Positions 26,315 to 34,740 of a stretch of DNA of 64,000 nt are shown here, piece by piece. Below the pieces are notes generated by a model, which did not search any database, was not told where the DNA came from, and was given only the letters and a program-made list of their open reading frames with translations. The position numbers and the translations under genes are program-made. Each line of letters starts with the position of its first letter. Position 1 is the first letter of the stretch. The stretch lies in the NCBI RefSeq assembly GCF_030644205.1, contig NZ_CP128647.1, forward strand, positions 310,001-374,000. The letters run 5' to 3'. The stretch is from Mogibacterium neglectum. Lineage in GTDB: Bacteria > Bacillota > Clostridia > Peptostreptococcales > Anaerovoracaceae.

Positions 26315-27130
26315 ATGGAAAGATTACTTGGGAAAAAACAGCAATATTTCTATGAGAATCCGTCTGCGCAGATAATACTTGGAGATTCATTCCAAGTATT
26401 AAGTAAGATGAAACCTGAGAGCATCGATATGATTTTTGCAGATCCACCGTACTTTTTAAGCAATGATGGAATTACTTGTAAAGGTGGCCGAATGGTGTCT
26501 GTGAATAAAGGGGAATGGGATAGGATTGGAGAGGAAGCAACCCATATTTCAGATAAGCATAGGTTTAATAGAAAGTGGATAAAGCTTTGTAAGAGAGTGA
26601 TGAAGCCTGATGGAAGTATTTGGATATCGGGGACTCTACATAATATTTATTCTATTGGAATGGCATTAGAACAGGAGGGCTTCAAAATAATAAATAATAT
26701 TACTTGGCAAAAAACAAATCCGCCTCCCAATTTAACCTGTAGCTGTTTCACTCATTCAACTGAAACGATATTGTGGGCGCAGAAAGCTGATAAGAAATCT
26801 CGACACTATTTTAATTATGAGCTCATGAAAGAACAAAATGATGGCAAGCAGATTAAGGATGTTTGGGTTGGTAGTCTGACAAAACCATCAGAGAAGAAGG
26901 CTGGAAAGCATCCGACGCAGAAGCCAGAGTATTTATTAGAGAGAATAATACAGGCATCAACACAACGGGGGGATATTGTATTAGATCCTTTTTGCGGTTC
27001 TGGTACAACAGGGGTAGTGGCTAATAGATTTGGTAGAGTTTTTATTGGAATTGATACAGAAGAAGATTATTTGAATATTACAAAAGCACGATTGGAGATG
27101 GGACTAAATGACAAATATGGATTTGAATAA
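26315..27130 (+). CDS. dpnA: DpnA-type adenine methyltransferase
   Basis: 271 residues, beta-class N6-adenine methyltransferase: catalytic DPPY (near residue 43) first, SAM-binding FCGSGTT (near 226) last, with HPTQKPEYLLERII between. In DpnII systems this second enzyme also methylates GATC and can act on single-stranded DNA during transformation. It begins 15 bases after dpnM with GGGGAGG upstream. Its end overlaps the former start of the dpnB nuclease gene by 23 bases. Confidence 0.92.
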   Translation: MERLLGKKQQYFYENPSAQIILGDSFQVLSKMKPESIDMIFADPPYFLSNDGITCKGGRMVSVNKGEWDRIGEEATHISDKHRFNRKWIKLCKRVMKPDGSIWISGTLHNIYSIGMALEQEGFKIINNITWQKTNPPPNLTCSCFTHSTETILWAQKADKKSRHYFNYELMKEQNDGKQIKDVWVGSLTKPSEKKAGKHPTQKPEYLLERIIQASTQRGDIVLDPFCGSGTTGVVANRFGRVFIGIDTEEDYLNITKARLEMGLNDKYGFE

Positions 27131-27537
27131 TTGCTTAAGTCGTTTGCGGATAATATTAATAATTGAAATTACTACGTAAACTATAACACAGCCTATAAGA
27201 ACACTGCATCGGTAAAGCGTCAATTGGCTCTATTGAATACATTAAAGGACTCGGAAAATATAGAAGATGAATTCAGAGATTTAGTGTCTGAATATCCAGA
27301 TTGTATAAAGGCTATTCCCCTATTGCTCGCAGTAAAAGAGAATATACTGCTATAACAGAGAATGATAGAACACTGGACGTTAATTTTAATTTTATAAATT
27401 ATGACATTGAATTATATGTTGAGTTTATGTAGAAGGCGGAGATTTTTGAATTGTTACAAAGTCGCGTTATTGGTTATTTATTAGATGTCGGATTAGGTAT
27501 AAATATTGAACTTGGTAGCAATGCACTGACAGCATAG
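27108..27537 (+). pseudogene. dpnB: Wrecked DpnII-type restriction endonuclease gene
   Basis: Begins MTNMDLNNCLS in one frame, overlapping the end of dpnA. It shifts after a one-base loss to SFADNINN, hits a TGA where Trp is expected, and continues NYYVNYNTAYKNT, KRQLALLNTLKDSENIEDEF and IPLLLAV. A second shift leads to ITENDRTLDVNFNF. A TAG, then IFELLQSRVIGYLLDVGLGI, ELGSNA and the end follow. This is the N-terminal half of the DpnII family; the C-terminal half is missing. Position and overlap are those of dpnB, so GATC restriction is lost while methylation remains. Confidence 0.85.
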
Positions 27538-27538
27538 A

Positions 27539-27837
27539 TTCAACCATATGATTGGCAAGTACAACGACATCAACAGAGCGCAGATGCCAAACATCACACC
27601 TCATGCTTGCAGGTATACATATTACTCAAACCAAGCAAAGCTTGGGTGAATACCAAAACACTTCAGCACCTTATGAGGCATTCAGATATAAGCGTTACAA
27701 TGAATGTCTACACGCATATCGGATTCGATTATACAGATTAAGAACTGAATCAAATGGAAGAATTTAGAAAGGCACAGGCAGAGGTCGAAAAGAAAAATGA
27801 GAAACCGATGTCGCAGAAAATATTTAAGATAATATAG
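27539..27837 (+). pseudogene. Tyrosine-integrase C-terminal relic (Tn916/Tn1549 type)
   Basis: Reads MPNITPHACRYTYYSNQAK (keeping the HxxR of the catalytic box). After a frameshift it continues KTLQHLMRHSDISVTMNVYT HIGFD with the late His and the nucleophilic Tyr, then a TAA and MEEFRKAQAEVEKKNEKP MSQKIF. Only the last hundred or so codons remain. They are joined directly to the truncated dpnB, so a deletion probably fused the two. This marks past integration of a conjugative element here. Confidence 0.85.
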
Positions 27838-27852
27838 GATGTTTTAAATAAA

Positions 27853-27933
27853 TTTTGGCTCGTAAATGTAGGCGGTTTCTGATATAGTAATTCAAATAAT
27901 TATTGGGAGGTGATATTCATTAACGAGCCAAAA
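27853..27933. repeat. 11-bp inverted repeat bracketing the HipA-like gene's promoter region
   Basis: TTTTGGCTCGT (27853-27863) and its exact complement (27923-27933), 59 bases apart. A TATAGT -10-like box (27883-27888) and the ribosome-binding site lie between them, and the second arm falls in codons 5-8. It could be a paired operator for autoregulation or an RNA stem controlling translation. Confidence 0.5.
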
Positions 27934-28713
27934 ATTAGTCAATTGTGCTACAACATGAACCTTGGTTCTACAGAACCTAAATTTGCAATTTTAGAAGATG
28001 AAACACAGGTTGTTGCAAAATTATATAATGGACCGGAAGGGAATTTAGTGCTCTTTAATGAGTATTTATGCTATCGTTTGGCTATTTTATTAGCTATTCC
28101 GATGCCAAAATCGGGTGTTTGCATTTTGGATAGTTCTTCGGAAATACAAGATGAAGAACTTGCTACTTCGCATAATTATGGAAAAGCTTTTTTTTCAGAA
28201 TATATGCCAAAAGTTACAAAACTACTTCCCACCATTATCAGTAAAATGAGAAATAAAAAGGATTTTGTAAAGCTTCTACTATTTGATCATGTTATATTTA
28301 ATACAGATAGAAATTTTGGAAATTTATTAGTGCGATTTTGTAAGGATGATGTTTCACTAAAAGTAATAGACCATACACATGTTTTTATAAATCAAACGTC
28401 TTGGGATGCGAGTTGCTTGAAAAGGGCAATGGAAGAAAATGATTTATTAGACACAAAAGTGCTGGAATATAATTCTTACTTGTATGAAATGTTTTTTCAT
28501 AATTTTTCTGTTACAAAAGAGATGTTGGAAAAAGAAAGCTTGATATTTAAACGCAAGATTAATCGTGATACAATAATGAGAATTATCGACATTATTCCCG
28601 AAGAGTGGAAACCCAAACAGAAAGATATTGATGAACTTGTAAATTATATCCTATACAGAGTAGATAATTTGGATGTTATAATATCTACAGTTTTGACATA
28701 CAATAACAGATAG
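27910..28713 (+). CDS. HipA-like kinase family protein
   Basis: About 264-267 residues. The kinase core HVIFNTDRNFGN (near residue 127) matches the catalytic HxxxNxDR loop of HipA kinases, and VIDHTH (near 152) supplies the metal-binding Asp. It lacks the N-terminal subdomain of classical HipA and resembles the HipA_2 type. The start is odd: the only standard codon, GTG 27910, is itself part of the ribosome-binding site GGGAGGTGAT. An ATT at 27919 sits 8 bases after that site and may be the true start. No HipB antitoxin is present; a DUF3037 gene follows 16 bases later. Role unknown, possibly toxin or defence. Confidence 0.8.
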   Translation: MIFINEPKISQLCYNMNLGSTEPKFAILEDETQVVAKLYNGPEGNLVLFNEYLCYRLAILLAIPMPKSGVCILDSSSEIQDEELATSHNYGKAFFSEYMPKVTKLLPTIISKMRNKKDFVKLLLFDHVIFNTDRNFGNLLVRFCKDDVSLKVIDHTHVFINQTSWDASCLKRAMEENDLLDTKVLEYNSYLYEMFFHNFSVTKEMLEKESLIFKRKINRDTIMRIIDIIPEEWKPKQKDIDELVNYILYRVDNLDVIISTVLTYNNR

Positions 28714-28729
28714 GAAAGGAGGAAATATT

Positions 28730-29473
28730 ATGTACCACATTGAATATGCAGCATTGAATTATTATCATTCACCTATATCAGATGAGTGCTTATGTATAGG
28801 TGTGTTATTTCACAATGTAACAAAAGGACAACGTGATTTCAAATATATTTCTAATTTCCAACGTTTTCATGCTTTTGATGATGAAGCGGATATTGATTTT
28901 GTTAAACTCTATTTACGCGGAATTAAAGATGAAGTTGAGACTTCTATTTTTAATTTTAACAAAGAATTTGACCTTTCTTCATACGTTAGAGTGTATGCAA
29001 ATGAATTTAGGTTCTCGCCAGTTAGGACTCTTTCAGTCAATGAAAATGAGGATTATATAGATAATTTATCGAAATTATATTTGAAATATGATTTACCAAA
29101 ATCACGGAGATTAAATAACAATGAAGAAAAGAAATTAATTCGTAGAGTGCTTGAATCAAATAATCTTGAATTTACTACCCAAAAGATTGATGGACCATAT
29201 AGTGATGAAATTTCCTTTGATTATCAAGTTGGAAATGTGTGCATTAAAATGTTCTCCTTTAAGGGAAAAAACTTAAAGAGAGTTATTGGAAGTGCTAGAC
29301 AATGGTCTTTTGTAGCTGGCGAGTTGGGATCACAAAAGAAAGTATTATTCATATATGATTCAGATTATGAAGATATGAGCAATCTCAATATAATTATTAA
29401 GATACTATCAAAGAATGCAAAGGTTATGAAATTGGATGATGGAATGGATTATATTTTGAAGCAGTGTTCGTAG
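28730..29473 (+). CDS. DUF3037-family protein
   Basis: 247 residues. The N-terminus YAALNYYHSPISDECLCIGV followed by FHNV and an FQRFHAFDDEADIDF segment matches DUF3037, a domain often encoded beside HipA-like kinases. The biochemical role is unknown. It starts 16 bases after the kinase gene, with AAAGGAGG upstream, so the two form one unit. It could be the partner, antitoxin or substrate of the kinase (inference from pairing). A terminator follows directly. Confidence 0.75.
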   Translation: MYHIEYAALNYYHSPISDECLCIGVLFHNVTKGQRDFKYISNFQRFHAFDDEADIDFVKLYLRGIKDEVETSIFNFNKEFDLSSYVRVYANEFRFSPVRTLSVNENEDYIDNLSKLYLKYDLPKSRRLNNNEEKKLIRRVLESNNLEFTTQKIDGPYSDEISFDYQVGNVCIKMFSFKGKNLKRVIGSARQWSFVAGELGSQKKVLFIYDSDYEDMSNLNIIIKILSKNAKVMKLDDGMDYILKQCS

Positions 29474-29477
29474 AGCC

Positions 29478-29509
29478 AAAGCCGTAGATTATGTGTCTGC
29501 GGCTTTTTG
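29478..29509 (+). terminator. Terminator of the HipA-like/DUF3037 unit
   Basis: AAAGCCGTAG (29478-29487) pairs with CTGCGGCTTT with one wobble, followed by T residues. Confidence 0.85.
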
Positions 29510-29514
29510 TATAA

Positions 29515-29870
29515 GTGAAACCACGTGTTGGACGTGTGGTTCAGTAAAAGTTTTGCCGATGAGCAGAAATTGAAAATAAAAAACCCTTCTGTCGGACTTT
29601 GAATGCGGTCTATCAGCTGCAAACAAAGGAACAGAATGTAGATACAGTAAAACGAAGCAAGAATACACGAGTATATATCAAAACAACTGAAAGATAAAAT
29701 GGGAGACCAGCTAACCATGAGCGAATCTGGAGCGTTCAGGAAAAAGAAAAAGTAGGTTAAGGCAAAACGCAACTGATAGACCGCGTTTGTGCGGTGGACG
29801 TATCTGAGAGGAGCAGAGGGCTTTGCCCACCTACTTAACAACCACGCGTTCGACGCGGGGATATTATTAT
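29515..29870 (+). mobile_element. Decayed IS200-type element
   Basis: A left hairpin AACCACGTG / ACGTGTGGTT (29519-29541) and a right hairpin CCACGCG / CGCGGGG (29842-29860) flank 300 bases that retain only the end of a tnpA gene. Split over two frames, it reads NVDTVKRS, then NEARIHEYISKQLKDKMGDQ LTMSE. This corresponds to the YYVDTVGRNE...EYI..Q tail containing the catalytic Tyr region of IS200 TnpA. The N-terminus with the HUH motif is deleted. It differs from the intact element at 21499, so it is from another IS200 lineage. Confidence 0.7.
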
Positions 29871-30043
29871 AATACTTAATAGTAATAATTTTCGTTTTAC
29901 AACTAATGTTACTACTAACAGGTAGTAATAACTTGCTAAATTCTGCTCTGATTTGTAACAATCAGTCATTTCAGAACTTTTTACAAAAATCACAGAAGCC
30001 CATGTAAAACAGGGATTTGTGCAAAAAGGAGCAAATCAAAACT
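29871..30043. other. Gap before the phosphatase gene
   Basis: A+T-rich sequence with a weak hairpin (TTACTAC / GTAGTAA near 29909-29927). It presumably holds the promoter of the phosphatase gene. No coding sequence is supported; a long minus-strand open frame across this area is discarded. Confidence 0.4.
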
Positions 30044-30493
30044 ATGACAAAAATCTTATTCATCTGCCACGGCAACATCTGTCGTTCAACTATGGCAGAA
30101 TCGGTAATGACGCACCTCGTGAATGAAGCGAGGCTAAGCGATGAATTTGAAATAGACTCTGCTGCGACTAGCAGGGAGGAAATCGGAAATCCACCGCACT
30201 ACGGAACGGTGAAGAAACTCGGGAAAGAGGGAATACCCGTTATACCGCATAGGTCAAGGCAGATGACAGAGGATGACTACGATAGGTTTGACTATTTGAT
30301 AGCCATGGATGAGAATAATCTGCGCAACATAAAGAGGTTTGTCGGTAGCGATGAAGAGGGCAAGGTCTCGCTACTGCTCAAACATGCGGGCAGAAGTGGT
30401 GGTATTGCAGATCCTTGGTATACAGGGGATTTTGATGTGACGTATAATGATGTCATGGATGGATGCAGGGGCTTACTCAGGGAATTGAGGTAA
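30044..30493 (+). CDS. Low-molecular-weight protein-tyrosine phosphatase
   Basis: 149 residues with the family's P-loop at the N-terminus: CHGNICRST (CX5R-S), and the general-acid loop DPWYTGDF near residue 126. It removes phosphate from tyrosines, often countering tyrosine kinases that control exopolysaccharide or stress responses; no such kinase is in the window. The ATG at 30044 gives the usual MTKILFICHGN start, with AAAGGAG 12 bases upstream (a little far). The longer frame from a TTG at 30017 is not supported. Confidence 0.92.
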   Translation: MTKILFICHGNICRSTMAESVMTHLVNEARLSDEFEIDSAATSREEIGNPPHYGTVKKLGKEGIPVIPHRSRQMTEDDYDRFDYLIAMDENNLRNIKRFVGSDEEGKVSLLLKHAGRSGGIADPWYTGDFDVTYNDVMDGCRGLLRELR

Positions 30494-30690
30494 GATAGGA
30501 AGAGGAACGGAGTAACGACAGGCTAAGCTTAAAATGAAACAGCGACTCGCTGAAGTAATGTATGAGCGAGGCAAAGCAGAGATTGACCTCTAGTGGATAG
30601 GCGTAGTAGCGCAGATGAAGTGTCTCATTAGGAACAGAGGCACTCTTGCGAGCTCATGACAATCCGATTTTAAAGGAGTATTTGAATTAG

Positions 30691-32067
30691 ATGGCTAAGA
30701 AAGTGAAATCAGTATATATGTGTGCGGAGTGTGGCAACGAGTTTCCGAGCTGGCAGGGGCAGTGCTCTTACTGTGGTGCGTGGAATTCGATTGTAGAGCA
30801 AAAGGTTAAACCGGATGCTGATAGTGACGCGCGCAGGAGGACGACTAGCAGGGCGACTCCATCAAAGCTAAAAGGCGTGGGGACTGGAAATTACACGAGG
30901 ATTACATCTGGGATTAGTGAGCTCGATAGAGTTCTCGGTGGCGGAATCGTGCTCGGTTCGATGATTCTGATATCTGGTGAACCTGGAATTGGGAAGTCAA
31001 CACTGATAATTCAGTCTGCCAATTCGATTGCGCTTAATAATGGAACAGTTCTCTATGTTAGCGGTGAGGAGTCTGAGGAACAGGTGAAGCTAAGGGCTGA
31101 CCGCGTATGCGAAAATCTGTCTGATAATCTGTTCATTTTTCCAGAGAACAACATAGATAGTGTGCTTGCGGCCTGTGAGCAGACAAAACCGAAATTCCTT
31201 GTGATAGATTCAATTCAGACGATGTATTCGGAGGAGCTGGACAACACTGCTGGCAGCATCACGCAGATTCGTGCGTGTTCAAATCTGCTCATGAAGTATG
31301 CTAAGACAAATAATGTGCCGATTTTCATAGTTGCTCATGTCAATAAGTTAGGTGACCTCGCTGGGCCTAAGACTATCGAGCACATGGTTGACTGCGTGCT
31401 TAACTTTGTGGGTGAGCGAGATAGAGATCTCAGGATTCTTCGTTCTGTCAAAAACAGATTTGGAACCACCGAGGAAATTGGGGCATTCAGCATGGGCTCT
31501 AGAGGTATGACCGAAGTTAGAGACTTGTCGGGAACTCTGCTCGAGAGCTCGGATATCAGGGAAGAGGGTTCGGTCGCTTCGGCGCTCTATGAGGGCAGCC
31601 GTCCTGTGTTCTTTGAAATTCAGGCACTAGTGACGCCTGCCAATGTCGGTTTCGCGCGCCGAAGCGCAATCGGTATCGATAATAATAGACTCAATATGAT
31701 TCTGGCTGTGCTTGAGAAGAAAGTCGGAATCTCGTTGCTGAATCATGACGTTTATGTCAATGTGGTCGGCGGACTGAAGCCCGATGGGCCAGGTGCAGAC
31801 CTGGCCGTCGCGCTCGCGATCTACAGCTCGTTCCTCGAGCGCACCTCGCCTCGCCGCGTAGTGGCGCTCGGCGAGGTCGGGCTTACCGGCAATCTGCGAG
31901 CGGTGAGGAATGCTGACCGTATAGTAAGTGAAGCAGCTAGACTAGGATACGAAACCGTGATCTTGCCACGGGGCAATGTCAAGGTGTCAAATCCTAATGC
32001 TGATATCCAGGTTGTAGGAGCAGAGAGCCTCGCGTCTGCCATCAAAGCCTTTATAGACAGGAACTAA
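30691..32067 (+). CDS. radA: DNA repair protein RadA/Sms
   Basis: 458 residues, the standard length. A zinc finger (C11, C14, C25, C28), Walker A GEPGIGKST (near residue 96), the RadA-specific KNRFG motif, and a C-terminal Lon-like domain (PDGPGADLAVALAIYSS). It is a DnaB-like helicase that extends D-loops during recombination. AAAGGAG precedes the ATG. It converges on the two-component genes, with a shared terminator. Confidence 0.97.
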   Translation: MAKKVKSVYMCAECGNEFPSWQGQCSYCGAWNSIVEQKVKPDADSDARRRTTSRATPSKLKGVGTGNYTRITSGISELDRVLGGGIVLGSMILISGEPGIGKSTLIIQSANSIALNNGTVLYVSGEESEEQVKLRADRVCENLSDNLFIFPENNIDSVLAACEQTKPKFLVIDSIQTMYSEELDNTAGSITQIRACSNLLMKYAKTNNVPIFIVAHVNKLGDLAGPKTIEHMVDCVLNFVGERDRDLRILRSVKNRFGTTEEIGAFSMGSRGMTEVRDLSGTLLESSDIREEGSVASALYEGSRPVFFEIQALVTPANVGFARRSAIGIDNNRLNMILAVLEKKVGISLLNHDVYVNVVGGLKPDGPGADLAVALAIYSSFLERTSPRRVVALGEVGLTGNLRAVRNADRIVSEAARLGYETVILPRGNVKVSNPNADIQVVGAESLASAIKAFIDRN

Positions 32068-32076
32068 AATCAAATC

Positions 32077-32177
32077 CTGGACGCAGCAGCTTGTCCTGCG
32101 GCTGCCGCGTCCAGTACAGCTTATAATCAAAAACCAAAACAGGAAGGTGACTATTGAACTGCTCACCTTCCTGTTTT
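32077..32177. terminator. Two hairpins between radA and the histidine kinase gene
   Basis: The first hairpin has CTGGACGC (32077-32084) and GCGTCCAG (32107-32114) with inner GC pairs. The second is a perfect 15-bp stem, AAAACAGGAAGGTGA (32136-32150) with its complement (32163-32177); its A/T ends make it usable in both directions. Confidence 0.88.
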
Positions 32178-32251
32178 CCTATCATTAAATTGTGTCTTGC
32201 CTAAAACGTCTTCTGTCATATAGTACGCTGAACTTATCTATCTCTCACAAT

Positions 32252-33679
32252 CTATTTTTTGACAGTAGCCAGTTCAAACCAGAAATCGCTTCCTTTGCCT
32301 TCTTCACTCTCAACCCCATAATTAGCGTTGTGGAGGCTTAGGATGCCCTTTACGATGGATAAGCCGAGGCCAGTCCCTTCTATGTTGCGATTTCGGTTAG
32401 CGCTAGTTCTGTAATAGCGTTCCCATACGTGGGATATCTCTTCAGCAGCTATTCCGTCACCGTGGTCAATTACATCGAATCTAACATTTCGACCGACTTT
32501 CTTGAGTTCGATTCGCACGTACTTATCCTTGCCACAATACTTAATAGCATTGGATATTAGATTTGCCATAACTTGTTTAAGCTTATCGTAATCACCATAT
32601 ACATACGCAGTCTTACATTTGTTGAAGGATATATTGTAGCCCTCTTGCTGATTCAGCACCTCGAATGTCTCTTCTACCTCTGTAGCGGCCTTTACGATAT
32701 CGAATTTAGTCATGTTTAGCTCAGCTGAGTTAGACTGAAGCCTTGAAGCAGAGAGCATATCAGATACAAGCTTGTTGAGCCTATCTGCCTCTGCGATAAT
32801 AACTGCGAGATGTTCAGCACGCTTCTCGGGATTATCTCCTGATATATCGTTAATCATTTCGGCATATGATTTTATCATTGTTAGGGGAGTCTTTAGGTCG
32901 TGTGACACATTAGCAATCAAGTCTCGTTGATATGAGTCCGTCTTCTGCATCTCATATGAAGCTTTATTGAGCGTCCTAGCTAGTTCGTTGGTCTCGGTAA
33001 ATATCCCCCCATTAAAATTCACGTTATAATTGCCGTTACTCAGCTGTACAGCGGATTTCGTGATGCTCGCAATAGGTAGCGATAACCAAGTTGACATTAT
33101 GATTGCGAGCATGCTGGCAATCATCAACGTTATAAACGTGATGTATAGCAGCTGTGAACGTAAGATGGATATGGTAGACTCCACCGGGTATAGAGGAGCA
33201 ATCATATACAGAATATTTCCGTCATCACGATTCCCGAGATATGTAGCGTATACTAGGTGTGATGCCTTATTTCCTTTTTCAGTGACAGTGAGGGAAATTT
33301 TGCCTAGAGAGCTCTTAGCGAGCTTATCCTTTGCATCTGAAATCTCAAACTGATAATGAGGGAGGTCGCCCTGTGACAAGCCACTGTTTCCGTATTCTGA
33401 AGTCAAATCAGCTGTTTCGAGTCTTATATAGAGACCGTTTCTATCAGCAGCTTGTCGTGCATACGCATCGAAATTATCTTTGTTAGTAGAATAATAGTTG
33501 CCTAGCTTGTTTGCCGTCGTCTGCGCTTCTTGGGCCATCATTCGCTCGTAGTAAGTATTCATAAAAAAGCTCTGCATGAACCATACCATGAGAAGGATTA
33601 CAGCGGCAAAGACCATAAAGTACATAAGCGATACAGCACGTATACTGTTCGGATCCCATTTACTTTTCTTTGTCTTCAT
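32252..33679 (-). CDS. Sensor histidine kinase
   Basis: 475 residues. An N-terminal membrane helix (about 16-40), an extracellular sensing region of about 130 residues, a second helix, HAMP, the HisKA motif NVSHDLKTPLTMIKSYAEM with the phosphorylated His near residue 260, then HATPase boxes (NLISNAIKYC, DHGDGIAAEE, GTGLGLSIVKGI). It responds to an unknown envelope signal and phosphorylates the regulator encoded just upstream. The reading frames overlap by 20 bases. The ATG at 33679 was chosen; the TTG at 33685 is an alternative, and neither has a strong ribosome-binding site, which suggests translational coupling. Confidence 0.93.
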   Translation of the reverse strand: MKTKKSKWDPNSIRAVSLMYFMVFAAVILLMVWFMQSFFMNTYYERMMAQEAQTTANKLGNYYSTNKDNFDAYARQAADRNGLYIRLETADLTSEYGNSGLSQGDLPHYQFEISDAKDKLAKSSLGKISLTVTEKGNKASHLVYATYLGNRDDGNILYMIAPLYPVESTISILRSQLLYITFITLMIASMLAIIMSTWLSLPIASITKSAVQLSNGNYNVNFNGGIFTETNELARTLNKASYEMQKTDSYQRDLIANVSHDLKTPLTMIKSYAEMINDISGDNPEKRAEHLAVIIAEADRLNKLVSDMLSASRLQSNSAELNMTKFDIVKAATEVEETFEVLNQQEGYNISFNKCKTAYVYGDYDKLKQVMANLISNAIKYCGKDKYVRIELKKVGRNVRFDVIDHGDGIAAEEISHVWERYYRTSANRNRNIEGTGLGLSIVKGILSLHNANYGVESEEGKGSDFWFELATVKK

Positions 33680-34346
33680 ATTCAAACTTATAACCCACGC
33701 CTCTTAGTGTAACGATAAAATCACGGTAAGGACCGAGGTTATTTCTCAGATTCTTGATGTGAGTATCAATGGTTCTATCGTCACCGAAGAAATCATACCC
33801 CCAGATGTCAGAGAGAAGCTTATCTCGTGATAGTGCGATATTTCTATTCTGTATCAGATAAAAGAGAAGATCATACTCCTTAGGTGTGAGATTTACTCTA
33901 TTACCGTCTATGTAAATTGTACGAGCTGCAAAGTTAACCTCGAGTCCATCGAATTTCATGATGTTGCTAGTTCCGTTGTCGGCACCTTCGTGTCTTGTAA
34001 TAACAGCATTTACACGAGCCATAAGCTCCTTAGGACTGAATGGTTTTACCACGTAGTCATCTACACCTAGTTCGAAACCAAATAGTTTGTCATATTCCTC
34101 TCCTCTTGCCGAAAGCATGATGACAGGGATATCTTTAAACTTCTTGATTTCCTTAACAGAGCTAAATCCATCTAGTTTAGGCATCATTACATCCATGATA
34201 ATCAAGTCATAATCGTTAAGCTTACATAGCCCGATAGCACTCATTCCGTCTGCGGCTTCTGTAACCTCATAGCCACTAAATTCTGAATATTCCTTGATGA
34301 CCTCTCTGATTTTTGCTTCGTCATCTACTACAAGTAGTTTTTTCAT
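33660..34346 (-). CDS. OmpR/PhoB-family response regulator
   Basis: 228 residues. The receiver domain has acidic VVDDE, the phospho-acceptor Asp in LIIMDVMMPKLDG, Ser/Thr in MLSARG and Lys in VVKPFSPKEL. The C-terminal winged HTH has LTPKEYDLLFYL and DDRTIDTHIKNLRNNLG. It is the partner of the overlapping histidine kinase. AAAGGAA precedes the ATG. A minus-strand TATAAT lies about 75 bases upstream (near 34423). Confidence 0.95.
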   Translation of the reverse strand: MKKLLVVDDEAKIREVIKEYSEFSGYEVTEAADGMSAIGLCKLNDYDLIIMDVMMPKLDGFSSVKEIKKFKDIPVIMLSARGEEYDKLFGFELGVDDYVVKPFSPKELMARVNAVITRHEGADNGTSNIMKFDGLEVNFAARTIYIDGNRVNLTPKEYDLLFYLIQNRNIALSRDKLLSDIWGYDFFGDDRTIDTHIKNLRNNLGPYRDFIVTLRGVGYKFEYEDKEK

Positions 34347-34679
34347 ATCTCGTTCCTTTCACATCATGCGAACAATATAAAACACTAATTTGGATTAAAG
34401 TTCCTGAATTTCGTACATTATATCACAACGTATCTTCACATTGTGGAAATCCATTGAAGAAAACAAGATTGTAAAGTGTGGATGTATATTGAATCATAAA
34501 AGTATACTTGGAATTTTGTTTATCAAACTCTATCATTTAGTGATGATCAGTTCAGAAAGTTTAGAGCTTTTATAAAATAACGAAGAAATGGTAATTTGCT
34601 GATTTATGTTACCATGACGTGATTATGATGTGTTATAATATACACATTAACACACTTATTTTATAAATGGGAGGTTTAT
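34347..34679. other. Divergent promoter region: regulator and surface protein
   Basis: 333 bases without a gene. It holds a minus-strand TATAAT near 34418-34423 for the two-component genes. A plus-strand TATAAT at 34634-34639 serves the surface protein, with only a weak -35. A TTCACATTGTGGAA near-palindrome near 34476 might bind a regulator. The adjacent two-component system may control the surface protein, but nothing here proves it. Confidence 0.4.
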
Positions 34680-34740
34680 ATGACTCACAATCAGATTGGT
34701 TTAAGAATAAGGTAAGCATTTTCTCCTTATTCTTGCTATT
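34680..34740 (+). other. Frameshifted start and signal-peptide end of the 34741 surface protein
   Basis: A strong ribosome-binding site, GGGAGG, precedes the ATG at 34680, which reads MTHNQIGLRIR and stops at TAA. If one base near 34713 is removed, this reads on as RIRKHFLLILAIMTLIFTVF into the downstream frame and makes a normal signal peptide. This looks like a one-base insertion in the gene, or a sequencing error. Confidence 0.75.

Noticed and set aside
22300-27537. TGA read as Trp (recoding)
   Set aside because: Three relics (IS3, dpnB, the ORF at 23523) have TGA at likely Trp positions, but intact genes use TGA as stop (the first chromate-transporter gene) and TGG for Trp. The relics also carry frameshifts or other stops or truncation, so simple G-to-A decay explains it.
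29449-29961. 170-codon minus-strand open frame
   Set aside because: It runs antisense through a terminator and the decayed IS200 element, whose plus-strand tnpA tail explains the sequence.
30494-30690. Possible small RNA between the phosphatase gene and radA
   Set aside because: No clear promoter, terminator or known RNA motif could be seen.
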